A stretch of 64,000 nucleotides of DNA from Xenorhabdus yunnanensis (lineage in GTDB: Bacteria; Pseudomonadota; Gammaproteobacteria; Enterobacterales; Enterobacteriaceae): positions 124,001-188,000 of the forward strand of contig NZ_JAQRFI010000002.1 of assembly GCF_028598805.1 (NCBI RefSeq), read 5' to 3'. The position numbers and the translations under genes are program-made. Positions within the stretch are counted from its first letter, which is position 1, and each line of letters begins with the position of its first letter. Below the pieces are notes generated by a model. That model made no database searches. It saw only the letters and a list, made by a program, of their open reading frames with translations, and was not told the origin of the DNA. Shown here one piece after another: positions 11,049 to 22,500 of this stretch.

Positions 11049-13187
11049 TTGCTGAATCCGATTGTTCGTAAATTCCAGTATGGTCAACACACTGTGACCA
11101 TCGAAACCGGCATGATGGCTCGTCAGGCGACAGCAGCCGTTATGGTAAGTATGGATGACACTGCGGTGTTTGTAACCGTCGTAGGTCAAAAGAAAGCCAA
11201 AGCAGGTCAGAATTTTTTCCCTCTGACTGTTAACTATCAGGAGCGTACTTACGCTGCTGGTCGTATTCCGGGAAGTTTCTTCCGTCGTGAAGGTCGTCCG
11301 GGAGAAGGTGAAACGTTAGTTGCTCGTCTTATTGACCGTCCTCTGCGCCCTCTGTTCCCAGAAGGTTTCCTGAATGAAGTTCAAATCATCGCGACAGTCG
11401 TTTCTGTTAACCCACAAGTAAACCCTGATATTGTTGCCATGATTGGCGCTTCTGCTGTATTGGCATTGTCTGGTATCCCATTCAATGGCCCAATTGGTGC
11501 TGCGCGCGTTGGTTATGTCAATGATCAGTACGTACTGAACCCAACCAGTGATGAGCTGAAAAACAGCCGTCTGGATTTGGTTGTTGCAGGTACTGAAGGT
11601 GCGGTACTGATGGTAGAATCCGAAGCGGAGCTGCTGTCTGAAGAACAAATGTTGGGTGCGGTTGTGTTTGGTCACGAGCAACAACAGATTGTGATTGATA
11701 ACATCAATGCATTGGTCGCTGAAGCGGGCAAAGAGAAGTGGGATTGGTCACCAGAGTCTATCAATCAGTCTTTGCACGATCACGTTGCGGAACTGGCTGA
11801 AAGCCGTCTGGGTGATGCTTATCGCATTACTGAGAAGCAGGAGCGTTACGCTCAGGTTGATATCATCAAAGAAGAAGTCTCTGCGGCCATTCTGGCAGAA
11901 TCTGCGGAAAAAGGCATTGAACTGGAAGAGGCAGAAATCCTTGAAGTTCTGTCTGTTCTGGAGAAAAACGTTGTTCGTGGTCGTGTCCTGCGTGGCGAGC
12001 CTCGTATTGATGGCCGTGAAAAAGACATGGTTCGTGCTCTGGATGTTCGCACAGGCGTACTGCCACGTACTCATGGTTCATCTCTGTTCACCCGTGGTGA
12101 AACGCAGGCACTGGTTGCTGCAACACTGGGTACAGAGCGTGATGCTCAAGTTATTGATGAACTGATGGGTGAGCGTGCAGATCGCTTCCTGTTCCATTAT
12201 AACTTCCCTCCATACTCTGTAGGTGAAACAGGCATGGTCGGTTCACCAAAACGTCGTGAAATTGGTCACGGTCGTCTGGCGAAACGTGGCGTATTGGCTG
12301 TAATGCCAAGCATCAACGAATTCCCATATACCGTTCGTGTAGTTTCTGAAATCACTGAATCCAACGGTTCTTCTTCTATGGCTTCTGTCTGTGGTGCTTC
12401 ATTGGCACTGATGGATGCTGGCGTGCCAATCAAGGCTGCCGTTGCAGGTATCGCAATGGGTCTGGTGAAAGAAGGAGATAACTTTGTTGTTCTGTCTGAC
12501 ATTCTGGGTGACGAAGATCATCTGGGCGACATGGACTTTAAAGTTGCAGGTAGCCGTGATGGTGTCAGCGCATTGCAAATGGATATCAAAATCGAAGGCA
12601 TTACCCGTGAAATCATGCAGATTGCTCTGAATCAGGCTAAAGGTGCCCGTCTGCATATCCTTAATGTAATGGAGCAGGCAATTCAGAGTCCACGCAATGA
12701 TATTTCTGAATTTGCACCACGTATCCACACTATCAAGATCAATCCAGACAAGATCAAAGATGTGATTGGTAAAGGTGGTTCCGTGATCCGCGCATTGACG
12801 GAAGAAACAGGCACCACCATTGAAATCGAAGATGATGGTACAGTGAAGATTGCGGCGACTGACAGTGATAAAGCACGTCATGCCATCAGTCGTATTGAAG
12901 AAATCACGGCTGAAGTTGAAGTTGGCCGTATTTATAGTGGTAAAGTTACCCGTATTGTTGATTTTGGTGCATTTGTTGCCATCGGCGGCGGTAAAGAAGG
13001 GCTGGTACATATCTCTCAGATCGCGGACAAACGTGTAGAGAAAGTCACTGATTACTTGCAAATCGGGCAAGAAGTTCCTGTGAAGGTGTTGGAAATTGAC
13101 CGTCAGGGTCGTATCCGCCTGAGCATGAAAGAAGCCCTGATCACGACTGATGAAACACCACAGTCAACAGAATCATCAGTAGAATAA
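11049..13187 (+). CDS. pnp: polyribonucleotide nucleotidyltransferase (PNPase)
   Basis: PNPase is a phosphorolytic 3'-5' exoribonuclease and degradosome component. The 712-residue product has two RNase PH domains, e.g. [14 protein letters not shown] and the second-core segment [22 protein letters not shown] with [22 protein letters not shown] domain with [17 protein letters not shown] (about 562-578) and a C-terminal S1 domain (about 622-692) follow. The start is a TTG preceded by ACAAAGGA, as in E. coli, which also initiates pnp at a non-ATG codon. It lies downstream of rpsO with the structured leader between. Confidence 0.98.
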   Translation: MLNPIVRKFQYGQHTVTIETGMMARQATAAVMVSMDDTAVFVTVVGQKKAKAGQNFFPLTVNYQERTYAAGRIPGSFFRREGRPGEGETLVARLIDRPLRPLFPEGFLNEVQIIATVVSVNPQVNPDIVAMIGASAVLALSGIPFNGPIGAARVGYVNDQYVLNPTSDELKNSRLDLVVAGTEGAVLMVESEAELLSEEQMLGAVVFGHEQQQIVIDNINALVAEAGKEKWDWSPESINQSLHDHVAELAESRLGDAYRITEKQERYAQVDIIKEEVSAAILAESAEKGIELEEAEILEVLSVLEKNVVRGRVLRGEPRIDGREKDMVRALDVRTGVLPRTHGSSLFTRGETQALVAATLGTERDAQVIDELMGERADRFLFHYNFPPYSVGETGMVGSPKRREIGHGRLAKRGVLAVMPSINEFPYTVRVVSEITESNGSSSMASVCGASLALMDAGVPIKAAVAGIAMGLVKEGDNFVVLSDILGDEDHLGDMDFKVAGSRDGVSALQMDIKIEGITREIMQIALNQAKGARLHILNVMEQAIQSPRNDISEFAPRIHTIKINPDKIKDVIGKGGSVIRALTEETGTTIEIEDDGTVKIAATDSDKARHAISRIEEITAEVEVGRIYSGKVTRIVDFGAFVAIGGGKEGLVHISQIADKRVEKVTDYLQIGQEVPVKVLEIDRQGRIRLSMKEALITTDETPQSTESSVE

Positions 13188-13202
13188 ATTTGACGTAAAG
13201 AG

Positions 13203-13229
13203 CGGTGTCCTGTAAAAAGGGCGCCGTTT
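13203..13229 (+). terminator. probable terminator after pnp
   Basis: An 8-bp stem with two G-U pairs (CGGTGTCC/GGGCGCCG) is followed by TTT. The T-run is short, so termination may be partial and nlpI could be partly co-transcribed. Confidence 0.45.
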
Positions 13230-13367
13230 ATCTCAATATATTTCGGGTTGTTATTTACAGTAACTTGAAATATGAGAGAAAGTTAATTTTGGGCAGGAAG
13301 CCTGAAACATACAATGTGGGTGGAGTAACAGGGCATTCTGATTAATGTCTGACTTCGGGAGTGGGAA

Positions 13368-14252
13368 ATGAATTCTTTTCTGCGCTGGTATTATGTTGCG
13401 GCTATTTTTCTTCTTGTAGGATGTAGCAGCAATGGGTGGCGTAAAAATGAAGTTATTGCTATTCCATTACAGCCAGCATTGCAACAAGAGGTTATCCTGG
13501 CCCGCATAGAACAAATACTTGCGAGTCGGTCTCTCACGGAAGATGAGTATGCACAGCTTTTATATGAACGCGGTGTGCTGTATGATAGCCTTGGGCTGAG
13601 GGCACTGGCGCAGAATGATTTTTCAGTGGCTTTGTCTATCCGTCCTGATATTCCTGATATTTTTAATTATCTAGGAATTTATTTTACGCAGGCAGGCAAT
13701 TTTGATTCTGCCTATGAAGCGTTTGATTCTGTTTTAGAGCTTGATCCAACTTACAATTACGCGCGAATGAATCGCGGCATTTCACTGTATTACGGTGGCC
13801 GTTATCGATTGGCGCAGGATGATCTGCAGGCGTTTTATCAAGACAATCCGAATGATCCCATCCGTTCGTTGTGGTTGTACCTTGTGGAAGAAAAAATTGA
13901 TTCTAAGGTTGCAATGACGAATTTGTCGTACCATTTTGACAAAGCGAACCGAGGGCTATGGGGCTGGAATATCGTTGAATTCTATTTGGGCAAAATCAGT
14001 GAAAAAACACTGATGGAGCGATTACAACAGAACTCAACGGATAACACTTCGCTCGCTGAGCATCTCAGTGAAACTGACTTCTATTTAGGTAAGCATTACC
14101 TAAGTCTGGGGGATGAGGATAGCGCAGCTGCGTTATTCAAGCTGACGGTAGCTAACAATGTCCATCACTTTGTTGAGCACCGCTACGCATTGTTGGAATT
14201 GGCGTTACTAGGCCAAAAACAAGATGACTTATCGGAATCGAACCAACAATAG
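13368..14252 (+). CDS. nlpI: lipoprotein NlpI
   Basis: NlpI is an outer-membrane lipoprotein with TPR repeats that delivers peptidoglycan endopeptidases such as MepS to the Prc protease. The 294-residue length equals the E. coli protein. A signal peptide ends in a lipobox LLVGC with the lipidated Cys at residue 19. TPR-like helices are evident (e.g. [20 protein letters not shown] and [18 protein letters not shown]). The ATG has a purine-rich CGGGAGTGG upstream. It lies between pnp and deaD as in other enterobacteria. Confidence 0.96.
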   Translation: MNSFLRWYYVAAIFLLVGCSSNGWRKNEVIAIPLQPALQQEVILARIEQILASRSLTEDEYAQLLYERGVLYDSLGLRALAQNDFSVALSIRPDIPDIFNYLGIYFTQAGNFDSAYEAFDSVLELDPTYNYARMNRGISLYYGGRYRLAQDDLQAFYQDNPNDPIRSLWLYLVEEKIDSKVAMTNLSYHFDKANRGLWGWNIVEFYLGKISEKTLMERLQQNSTDNTSLAEHLSETDFYLGKHYLSLGDEDSAAALFKLTVANNVHHFVEHRYALLELALLGQKQDDLSESNQQ

Positions 14253-14422
14253 CTGACGAACATATTCACGACAGATTTTAAAGTCCACATCTCTAGAGGT
14301 GGGGGCTTGTTTGTTCGTTTAATAACATAATTTGAGCCAGTTCACATTTTAAATGAAAATGACAGAAATTCTTTTCACTGTGTTATGTAGACTGGCCGCC
14401 ACAATTAATGAGGCACCATTAC

Positions 14423-16366
14423 ATGACCACTGAGACTGAAATCTCTTTTGCTGATTTAGGTTTATCAGCCCCTATTCTTTCTGCACTGGAAGGCTTGGGC
14501 TATGAAAAGCCTTCTCCTATTCAACAACAATGTATTCCTCACCTGCTGAACGGCTGTGATGTGCTGGGCATGGCACAGACGGGTAGTGGTAAAACTGCGG
14601 CATTCAGCTTGCCTTTACTGCATAACATTGATGCTGAACTTAAAGCTCCACAGATCCTTGTGTTAGCACCAACCCGTGAACTGGCGGTACAGGTTGCTGA
14701 AGCGTGTTCAGAGTTCTCCAAGCATATGCGCAATGTGAATGTTGTTGCACTTTACGGTGGGCAGCGTTACGACGTCCAATTACGTGCATTGCGTCAAGGG
14801 CCACAAGTTGTGGTGGGAACGCCTGGCCGTCTGTTAGATCACTTGAAACGTGGAACATTGGACCTGTCCAATCTGAAAGGTCTGGTACTGGATGAAGCCG
14901 ACGAAATGTTGCGTATGGGCTTTATCGAAGATGTTGAAAACATCATGAGCCAGATCCCTGCTGAACACCAGACAGCTCTGTTCTCAGCAACTATGCCTGA
15001 AGCGATTCGCCGCATTACCCGTCGCTTCATGAATAACCCACAAGAAGTTCGTATTCAGAGCAATGTCACCAACCGTCCTGACATCAGCCAGAGCTATTGG
15101 TCTGTTTACGGCGTGCGCAAAAACGAAGCACTGGTACGTTTCCTTGAAGCAGAAGATTTTGATGCTGCGATTATTTTCGTACGTACCAAAAATGCAACGT
15201 TGGAAGTGGCAGAAACTCTGGAGCGCAACGGTTACAACTCTGCAGCACTGAATGGTGACATGAATCAGGCTTTGCGCGAACAAACACTTGAGCGCCTGAA
15301 AAATGGTCGTTTGGACATTCTGATTGCGACTGATGTAGCTGCTCGTGGTCTGGATGTTGAACGCATTAGTTTGGTTGTTAACTACGATATCCCAATGGAT
15401 GCAGAATCTTATGTACACCGTATCGGTCGTACTGGTCGTGCAGGCCGGGCAGGTCGTGCCCTGTTGTTTGTTGAAAACCGCGAGCGTCGTTTGCTGCGTA
15501 ACATTGAACGCACCATGAAACTGACAATTCCAGAAGTTGAACTGCCGAACGCAGAACTTCTGGGTCAGCGTCGTCTGGAGAAATTTGCCGCTAATGTTCA
15601 GCAGCAATTGGAAAGCAGCGATCTGGATCAATACCGCGCATTGCTGTCTAAGATGGGCACTGGTGATGAACTGGATATGGAAACACTAGCAGCAGCCTTG
15701 CTGAAAATGGCACAGGGTGAGCGCACACTTATTCTGCCACCAGACCCAGTGCGTCGTCCTCGTCGTGAATTCAACGATCGTGATGACCGCCGTAATGGCA
15801 ACAGTTTTGGTGAGCGTGACCGCGGTGACCGAAATGACAGAGGTGACAAAGCTGACAGAGGTGATCGTCCTCGTCGTGAACGTCGTGACGTGGGTGATAT
15901 GGAACTGTATCGCATTGATGTGGGTCGTGATGATGGTGTTGAAGTTCGCCATATCGTGGGCGCAATTGCAAACGAAGGTGATATCAGCAGCCGTTACATC
16001 GGCAATATCAAACTGTTTGCGACTCATTCCACGATTGAGCTGCCAAAAGGGATGCCAGGTGAATTACTGTCTCACTTTACCCGTACCCGTATTTTGAACA
16101 AACCACTGAACATGCAGCTGTTGGGTGATGCACAACCATTTGAACGTCGTGAGCGTCGTGGTGGTGGTCGCAATGGTAATGGTGGTAACGGCGGTAATGG
16201 TGGAAATGGCCCACGTCGTGACCGTGAGGGTTTCGGCAATAACGGTGGTCGCCGTTTTAACAGCGAACGTCGTGGTGGTGGTGAGCGTGGTTCTTTCCGC
16301 GGTCGCAGCAACGATGATTCCAATGGTGGTGCATCTCGTCGCCGTCAAAGCAGTGGCAACGTATAA
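14423..16366 (+). CDS. deaD: ATP-dependent RNA helicase DeaD (CsdA)
   Basis: DeaD is a cold-inducible DEAD-box helicase for ribosome assembly and mRNA decay. The 647-residue product has the Q motif ([11 protein letters not shown]), [25 protein letters not shown], and the helicase C motifs including [10 protein letters not shown] and [11 protein letters not shown]. The RNA-binding fold with [15 protein letters not shown] begins near residue 495. It ends in an Arg/Gly/Asn-rich tail (about 580-647) longer than in E. coli (629 residues in total). An ATG 15 nt upstream (14408) is also in frame, but the one at 14423 has GAGG at the right spacing. Confidence 0.96.
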   Translation: MTTETEISFADLGLSAPILSALEGLGYEKPSPIQQQCIPHLLNGCDVLGMAQTGSGKTAAFSLPLLHNIDAELKAPQILVLAPTRELAVQVAEACSEFSKHMRNVNVVALYGGQRYDVQLRALRQGPQVVVGTPGRLLDHLKRGTLDLSNLKGLVLDEADEMLRMGFIEDVENIMSQIPAEHQTALFSATMPEAIRRITRRFMNNPQEVRIQSNVTNRPDISQSYWSVYGVRKNEALVRFLEAEDFDAAIIFVRTKNATLEVAETLERNGYNSAALNGDMNQALREQTLERLKNGRLDILIATDVAARGLDVERISLVVNYDIPMDAESYVHRIGRTGRAGRAGRALLFVENRERRLLRNIERTMKLTIPEVELPNAELLGQRRLEKFAANVQQQLESSDLDQYRALLSKMGTGDELDMETLAAALLKMAQGERTLILPPDPVRRPRREFNDRDDRRNGNSFGERDRGDRNDRGDKADRGDRPRRERRDVGDMELYRIDVGRDDGVEVRHIVGAIANEGDISSRYIGNIKLFATHSTIELPKGMPGELLSHFTRTRILNKPLNMQLLGDAQPFERRERRGGGRNGNGGNGGNGGNGPRRDREGFGNNGGRRFNSERRGGGERGSFRGRSNDDSNGGASRRRQSSGNV

Positions 16367-16446
16367 GATAACGTATAAGTACATACGAATATCTGATTGA
16401 CTTGCTGGATTCATTGTGTTGAAAATATCGCAATGATAGATTGAAT

Positions 16447-16482
16447 AAAGCCCTTTCTCTGTAAGAAGAAAGGGCTTTTTCT
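16447..16482 (+). terminator. Rho-independent terminator after deaD
   Basis: Stem AAAGCCCTTTCT / AGAAAGGGCTTT is followed by TTTCT. It lies about 80 nt after the deaD stop and closes the core gene run; the next genes are on the minus strand. Confidence 0.88.
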
Positions 16483-16501
16483 ATTTATAGCATATGATTA
16501 T

Positions 16502-16744
16502 TTATGACATATGATGCTCCAATGGATGAATCAGTACACGGTGTTTACACTCAAAAATCTGCTTAATTCCTTTCAGAAAGCCATGCCGATGAAGCAGAGT
16601 GTGTAACTGAAATTCTGCATCATAAAACTTACCGATAAGTAAACGTGACGTACTGAAATTTCCCTCAATCTCCACCTCTTTCTGATTATTGAGGTTTTTT
16701 AGGATCATTCTATTTGTCTTAATTTTGAGATAAAAATCCGCCAA
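16502..16744 (-). CDS. small protein of unknown function (80 aa)
   Basis: I do not recognise the family. The product is short and basic, with no membrane segment or signal peptide. It has a beta-strand-like N-terminus (FYLKIKTNRMILKNL) and a FSTSRLLIGKFYDAEFQL segment, and ends in HRVLIHPLEHHMS. Start choice: an ATG at 16750 lies directly against the AAAGGAG sequence, too close to be used. A TTG two codons later (16744) has that same Shine-Dalgarno at a 6-nt spacing, so I take the TTG. It is on the strand of btsSR, just downstream of btsR, facing deaD; the deaD terminator lies beyond its stop. Confidence 0.6.
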   Translation of the reverse strand: MADFYLKIKTNRMILKNLNNQKEVEIEGNFSTSRLLIGKFYDAEFQLHTLLHRHGFLKGIKQIFECKHRVLIHPLEHHMS

Positions 16745-16802
16745 GGGCATCTCCTTTGTTTATTTTTCCTGTAGGATCAGGAGATTATGCCCTAAGCGAT
16801 GA

Positions 16803-17522
16803 TTAATTTAACCCCAATTCTTCTTTTAGGGGTTTCAGATAACGACGGCTCACAGGAATACGTTTATCATTGCTTAGAACCAGTTCTGCCTGTCCGCTTT
16901 CGACAAAAACAATTTCCCGCAAATGGGTCATATTGACGAGATATTGGCGATGGCAACGAGTCAATGAAGTACGGGTTTCCAGAGTACGCAGGGTCAACTC
17001 GGTAAAGCCTTCCTGTCCGTTGGCGCTCATGACATATACACCACTTAGCCGGGAAGTGACATACAGTACATCACCCAATGGCATCAACCAGATGCGGCTA
17101 TGTCCAGTACAGGGAATGTATTTCAGTTGCTCATCTTCGCGTTGCAGATCTGCCAGATTCTGTTTTTGATAACCGGAACGCAGCCGTTGCAAAGTTTTAT
17201 TCAAACGCTCTTTTTCCAGCGGCTTTAACAAATAATCGAAAGCGTGCTCTTCAAAGGCTTGCACCGCATACTCATCAAAAGCGGTCAAAAAGACAATATA
17301 AGGGCGATGCTCAGGATCGAGCATACCTACCATTTCAAGCCCAGTAATACGGGGCATTTGAATATCAAGGAAAACGACATCGGGTTTCAGACGATGGATA
17401 GCACCGATTGCTTCCACTGCATTGGCACATTCACCGATGATTTGAATATCCTTTTTCTCTTCCAGCAGGCAACGTAGGTTCTCACGCGCCAGAGGTTCAT
17501 CATCAACAATCAATACATTCAT
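16803..17522 (-). CDS. btsR: LytTR-type response regulator BtsR (YehT)
   Basis: BtsR is the DNA-binding partner of the pyruvate-responsive kinase BtsS and activates transport genes such as btsT in E. coli. The 239-residue product has a receiver domain with [12 protein letters not shown], the phospho-acceptor Asp in [12 protein letters not shown] (near residue 55) and FDYLLKP containing the conserved Lys. A LytTR DNA-binding domain (about 135-238) includes [18 protein letters not shown] and [11 protein letters not shown]. It begins 2 nt after the btsS stop, so the two are co-transcribed. No btsT target gene lies in this window. Confidence 0.93.
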   Translation of the reverse strand: MNVLIVDDEPLARENLRCLLEEKKDIQIIGECANAVEAIGAIHRLKPDVVFLDIQMPRITGLEMVGMLDPEHRPYIVFLTAFDEYAVQAFEEHAFDYLLKPLEKERLNKTLQRLRSGYQKQNLADLQREDEQLKYIPCTGHSRIWLMPLGDVLYVTSRLSGVYVMSANGQEGFTELTLRTLETRTSLTRCHRQYLVNMTHLREIVFVESGQAELVLSNDKRIPVSRRYLKPLKEELGLN

Positions 17523-17524
17523 AC

Positions 17525-19222
17525 TTACGCCGCTTTGTCAGCCCCTTTTTCCAACGGTAAACATAAAATGATACGAGTAAATGCTTCTGGCTGGCATTCA
17601 ACATGCACGCCGTAGTGCTCACCATAGCGAAGACGCAGACGTTTATCTACCAGACTCATCCCAAGTCCATCTCCCATTTGTTCAGAGCAATAAAGTCCTG
17701 CATTGTCTTCAATTTCTACTCGCAGCAAATTGATATCCTGATAGGCACGGATCGTAATTTGTCCTGTTTCTAATAACTGTGACGTACCATGCTTGATGGC
17801 ATTTTCTACCATAGGTTGCAGAGAAAATGCGGGTAATTTTGCATAGCGCAGCGCTTCGGGTATCTCTATGGTAATCTGAAGACGTTCACGGAAGCGCGCT
17901 TTCTCAATTTGTAAGTAAGCATTTACATGTTCTATTTCATTCTCCAGTGTGGCGATGTCTTCGGACCGTTTCAAATTCTTACGGAAAAATGTTGAAAGAT
18001 ACTGTACAAGCTGGCCTGCCTGCTGACTATCTCGCCGAATGACCGCTTGTAACGTATTTAAGGCATTAAATAAAAAGTGAGGATTTACTTGCGCGTGAAG
18101 GAGCTTTATTTCTGATTGCAGTAACGATTGCTTATTCCGTTCATACTGTCCGGCAAGAATTTGGGCTGAGAGCAGACTGGCAATGCCCTCGCCTAATGTG
18201 CGATTGATGGAACTGAATAAACGATTCTTGGCTTCGTAAAGTTTGATAGTACCAATGACCTGCTGATTTTCTCCACGTAAAGGGATAACCAATGCTGAGC
18301 CGAGTTTGCAGGTTGGGTTGAGGGAACAGCAATAAGGTGTTTTATTGCCATCGGCATACACGACTTCATTATTCTTAATAGCACGATGAGACTGTTCGGC
18401 AGCAATGGGAGTACCGGGTAAATGATGATCTGAACCGGTGCCGATAAACGCCAGTAACTTCTCTCTGTCTGTAATCGCGACAGCACTGATCTCCAATTCC
18501 TGATAGATAACTTTTGCTACACGCATACTATTATCTTCATTGAATCCTTTATGCAAAATTCCCTCTGTACAGACAGCAATTTTTAAGGCTTGGGCAGAAA
18601 AAGCGTTGTTGTATTTTTCGAAAATGGCACGTCTGTCCAATAAAATACGGATAAACATGGCCGCTCCTACACTATTGGCGATAATCATAGGAGCAGCGAT
18701 ATCTTTCACCAAATTCAGTGCGTCGCCAAAAGGATTGGTAAGAAGAAGGATGATCCCCATCTGGGTGCATTCAGCAAAGAAAGTGACAATAGCCGCCGTC
18801 CACGGGTTCAGCAACTTATTAATCTGGCCTCGTTTCATCAGGTAAATATGGACAAGGCCACCAAGCACGCCTTCCACAATGGTGGATACCATACAACTGA
18901 ACGCAGTCATACCTCCGAGAGAATAGCGATGCAGCCCTCCAGTGAAGCCCACCATTGCTCCTACTGTGGGACCACCGAACAGTCCTCCCAAGACGGCACC
19001 GATAGCACGGGTATTGGCAATAGAATCATTAACATTCAGCCCAAAGTACGTTCCCATAATGCAAAAAATAGAAAAAATAACGTAACACATCAATTTATGT
19101 GGTAAGCGAACGGTGACTTGCAGCAGGGGAACAAACAGAGGTGTTTTACTTAGCAGCCAGGCGGTCACCAAATAGACACACATCTGCTGAAGTAATAACA
19201 ACACGAGGTTAAATTCGTACAT
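17525..19222 (-). CDS. btsS: sensor histidine kinase BtsS (YehU), pyruvate-sensing
   Basis: BtsS is an inner-membrane LytS-type kinase that binds extracellular pyruvate in E. coli. The 565-residue product has 5TM-LYT-type membrane segments (about 1-200, with [21 protein letters not shown] and [15 protein letters not shown]) and a GAF-like region (about 225-345, ending [14 protein letters not shown]). The kinase core has [16 protein letters not shown] and an ATP-binding N-box [12 protein letters not shown]. It matches E. coli BtsS closely throughout. The gene reads toward btsR and is divergent from a non-coding plus-strand stretch. Confidence 0.94.
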   Translation of the reverse strand: MYEFNLVLLLLQQMCVYLVTAWLLSKTPLFVPLLQVTVRLPHKLMCYVIFSIFCIMGTYFGLNVNDSIANTRAIGAVLGGLFGGPTVGAMVGFTGGLHRYSLGGMTAFSCMVSTIVEGVLGGLVHIYLMKRGQINKLLNPWTAAIVTFFAECTQMGIILLLTNPFGDALNLVKDIAAPMIIANSVGAAMFIRILLDRRAIFEKYNNAFSAQALKIAVCTEGILHKGFNEDNSMRVAKVIYQELEISAVAITDREKLLAFIGTGSDHHLPGTPIAAEQSHRAIKNNEVVYADGNKTPYCCSLNPTCKLGSALVIPLRGENQQVIGTIKLYEAKNRLFSSINRTLGEGIASLLSAQILAGQYERNKQSLLQSEIKLLHAQVNPHFLFNALNTLQAVIRRDSQQAGQLVQYLSTFFRKNLKRSEDIATLENEIEHVNAYLQIEKARFRERLQITIEIPEALRYAKLPAFSLQPMVENAIKHGTSQLLETGQITIRAYQDINLLRVEIEDNAGLYCSEQMGDGLGMSLVDKRLRLRYGEHYGVHVECQPEAFTRIILCLPLEKGADKAA

Positions 19223-19343
19223 ATATTTTCGTTGTGAGATTAATAACGATGAATAAATTTAAAGTAACATTATCAAAGGTTGAATTTCATGTCGTCAATA
19301 GACTTTTATATAGTCAAGAAACTTCGGTAGAAGCACGTATTTA

Positions 19344-19465
19344 TTCTCACGAAATTTCAAGTTGTATTGAGGCGGCAATAAGATGGTAAGCCATAGCTTT
19401 CTATGTGACGATTGAATGAACGTAGTCAACAAAAAGTAATTCGAAAGACGAAGGATATCAATATA
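19344..19465. repeat. degenerate dispersed repeat with inverted ends (Xenorhabdus/Photorhabdus-type)
   Basis: The left part reads ACGAAATTTCAAGTTG followed by GAGGCGGCAATAAGATGG. The right end reads AGTAATTCGAAAGACGAAGG, an imperfect inverse of the left end. I recall this layout as a non-coding dispersed repeat in these genera. The match is from memory and the copy is diverged, so the boundaries are approximate. Confidence 0.4.
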
Positions 19466-19475
19466 GGCAGGATGC

Positions 19476-19502
19476 TCCGCCCCTTATCGGGACGGATTTT
19501 TT
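19476..19502 (+). terminator. orphan plus-strand terminator between btsS and the inverse autotransporter gene
   Basis: Stem TCCGCCCC/GGGACGGA (one C-A mismatch), loop TTATC, followed by six T on the plus strand. The flanking genes are both on the minus strand, so there is no protein gene for it to terminate. It may end a small RNA or be a fortuitous hairpin downstream of the minus-strand gene, whose stop is 19 nt away. Confidence 0.5.
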
Positions 19503-19520
19503 GTTAAGAAATGAATGGAA

Positions 19521-22500
19521 TTAGTTCTTGCAGCTAACGTAATCGAAGGTATTATCTGAGATGACATGTGGATTGTAGTGATCGATGGTCATCGAATAAT
19601 ATCCAGTTACTGGTCTTTTATCTTTTTGTCCCTGTTCCCCATTTGGGTCTGTTCCCGGCGTTGAAGAACGATAGGCGCGACCGTCTGGCCAGCCAAACAT
19701 ATCTTGTATTTTACCCGCATAGACTTGACTCAGGTTGATCAACTCACCTTTTGTCGGTAGTTTTGCGTGCATTATGCCCTGACAATATGAGAATGCGCCT
19801 TTATTGCTACGGCGATGCCATAATTCACCATGCTCAAAATGCGTGGCCTTTCCTACTCTATGGCCTTTTTCTGCCTCTACTTGTAATAGTGGTCGTCTAA
19901 ACGTGATTCCATGTAGAGTTATCGTTTCAGCCATGTGTCCCCAAAAGTTTGCATCTGGAACGTCTGGGCTGGTAATCACAGTGAAAATAACATCTTCCGA
20001 TTCAGGCGCAGCGCTGCCATCCGCTTTGGCAGACAGCGTTGTCTTCACTCCAAGTCCGTTTGGATCGGTCACGGTGACAGGCAGAATACCTTGGTTATCG
20101 CTGAAATCCTGATACATACCTAATTTATCATTGAGCAATACCGAGATCTTCTGAGACTCATTCTGGCGGTTTAGCGCTTTGATAGCTTTAAGATTTACAG
20201 CTACATTTCGGACGAATTTCCCATGATTCAGTGTTTTGATTTTCAAGGTGATTGGCTCATCTTTTTTAACTTTATTGGCACTCATCGTAATCGTGATTTT
20301 GTCGGCGAGTCCTCGGACTGTGCCACCTCTACCGCCATCATGAGTATAATTGCCTTGCCCGCTTCCCATGCTGCTATCAACGATTTGGGTATTCCCAATG
20401 AGGCCCAGCCCGTTTTGTGCTTGCACAGCAAGTGCTTTCACTGTACCTGCATCTGATTGTGTCAGTGTATAGTCAGGGATTTTGCCTGACTCGGTAATCG
20501 TATTACCCTTGCTAATATCAATACTGCCTTTGTTACTCCATACATAACGGGATTTATCAACTGTATCCCCATGATTAGCGTAAAAATTATAGGTTGCACT
20601 CAGTTTTTGCCCCATAACTAACTTACCGGTTATGGTCAAATTTTTGACAATTGGTGCATCGGGATGCACGAATGTGATCTCTACGGGATTGATAGTTATT
20701 CCGTACACTTTCGGCGTAACTTTCAGGATCCCCGTTTTTTTACCGGCAATAAGCAGAGATTGATAAACACCCGGTTGCGTTTCTTTCAGTGTTGCGATTT
20801 TTGGATCGCTGCCTTCTCCACTTAATACATTGGTGAGCAATTTGATATCTGAAGCAATACCGCTGACTGGATGGTTATCTTTGTTCTTTAAGGTTAGCGT
20901 CAGGATAGTGGTGGAATGATCATCAGCCAGTAGTTCTGTATCTTTTGTGGTAAAAGTTGATTTATCATTATTGATTCTCTCTGGGAGGACTTGCACCTGA
21001 ATTTCTACTCGTTTGGAAGCATTACCACGCTTATCATAAGCAATGGCCCCCACCATATAGCTATTATTGCCTTGAGATTGGTATTTTGGCAGGGTCAGCA
21101 GATAGCTAAGGTCACTCTTGTGTTTGATCTGCCCACCATTGGCCCGCAGCCTTGTGGCATCCCATTGGATATAGTTAAACCCATACTTGCTGTTGACACT
21201 GATACGGAGGGGCTTAATCTCACCCGCATGACCGATAACCTGATTATCCATCGCCAGAGAGATCACTTCACGTTTACGGTATTCAAGAACGATCTGATTA
21301 TTGCGCTCAACCAAATCATAACGACTGCCTTGCAGGGTACGTTTGGCTGCTACTGCATCCGGATCAATTTGTTTTGACCACGGTGTGCCTATTTCATAAT
21401 TCAGCTCCATATTGAACTGAGTATCTCCGCTACCGGACATATTTTGTTTACGGTCAATACCGAAAGTCAGTAATGGGATAGGGGTATAATTAATCCCGAT
21501 AGTGAAGGCGGAAGGATCTTTTTTGCGGTGGCCTTTATTTATTAGCCCAACTTCATCTCCGAAGTATTGTTCATACATCAACTTACCACCGAGCTGTGGT
21601 AAAGAAGGCCAATAGCCTTGTACTTTCAGGTCGAATCCATTAGCGGGGCGTTCATCATAATCGGCCAGAAGGTGCGATTCTTTCCAATTACTTAAACGAA
21701 AATAGCCGTTCGTAGACAATTTAAGGTAATTACGGGCATATTCTGCGCCAAGGCCGAGTCGGCTATTATCACCAGTGATATCGTGGTCGAAAAAAGCATT
21801 GTAACCCAGCATCCAACCGTCAAAAAACTGACGTTGTCCAAATCCGATATTGATGGTGTTGCGCTTATCAATATGGCGAAGGCCGAATTGTATGAAAACC
21901 AGCTGATGAGGGGTATCATACAGTGGCAGCAACATATCAAACTGACTGTTATCCAAATGACCATGACTATCCATATTAGTTTGCACACGAGCTGTGCCGT
22001 AGCGTCCCAACCAATTTTGGATTTGCTGACTGGCTTCTCCCATTGCCAGATTGTTTAATTGACTCATTGCATTATTTTTAATGTCGTCACTGCCCAGCAA
22101 CTGACCAATTCGAGAGGAAACTTCAGCCAGGCGCTTAGAGTTTTCGTCTGTAGTATCTGTAGTCGAGGCCTTTTTTACTGTAATCGGAGCCTTGTCTAAT
22201 GAAGATCGCTCTAATGATGACTGTTGTAATGAATAATAATTAAAGGGAAGAAGTTTATTATTTCGAGGTTTTGGGACATCAATCTCACTACCAACGCCGA
22301 GTGCGGTAAAAGGCTTATCAAAAGTACGCAGCTGGTTGATTTTTTTTAAGTCAGAGACGGTTAAGCCATAACGTTTGGCGACAGAATTGACTGTTTCTCC
22401 TGATTTCAGGACATAATGCTCTGTTGGTAAAGCCCATTTTTCATTTTGAAAAGTTGAATGTGTTTTGGCTGTAGCGATAGCGGGAGTGAATGCACCAGCA

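Noticed and set aside
12399-13070. A 223-codon minus-strand frame inside pnp
   Set aside because: Antisense shadow of the PNPase second core, KH and S1 domains; no start signal or homology.
14984-15631. A 215-codon minus-strand frame inside deaD
   Set aside because: Antisense to a clearly conserved helicase core; long only because of the codon bias of deaD.
19249-19389. A 46-codon plus-strand frame divergent from btsS
   Set aside because: Its second half is the dispersed repeat sequence, the Shine-Dalgarno is poor, and the product has no recognisable character; treated as non-coding.
20991-21377. A 128-codon plus-strand frame inside the inverse autotransporter gene
   Set aside because: Opposite strand of a coherent protein, no ribosome-binding site; shadow frame.
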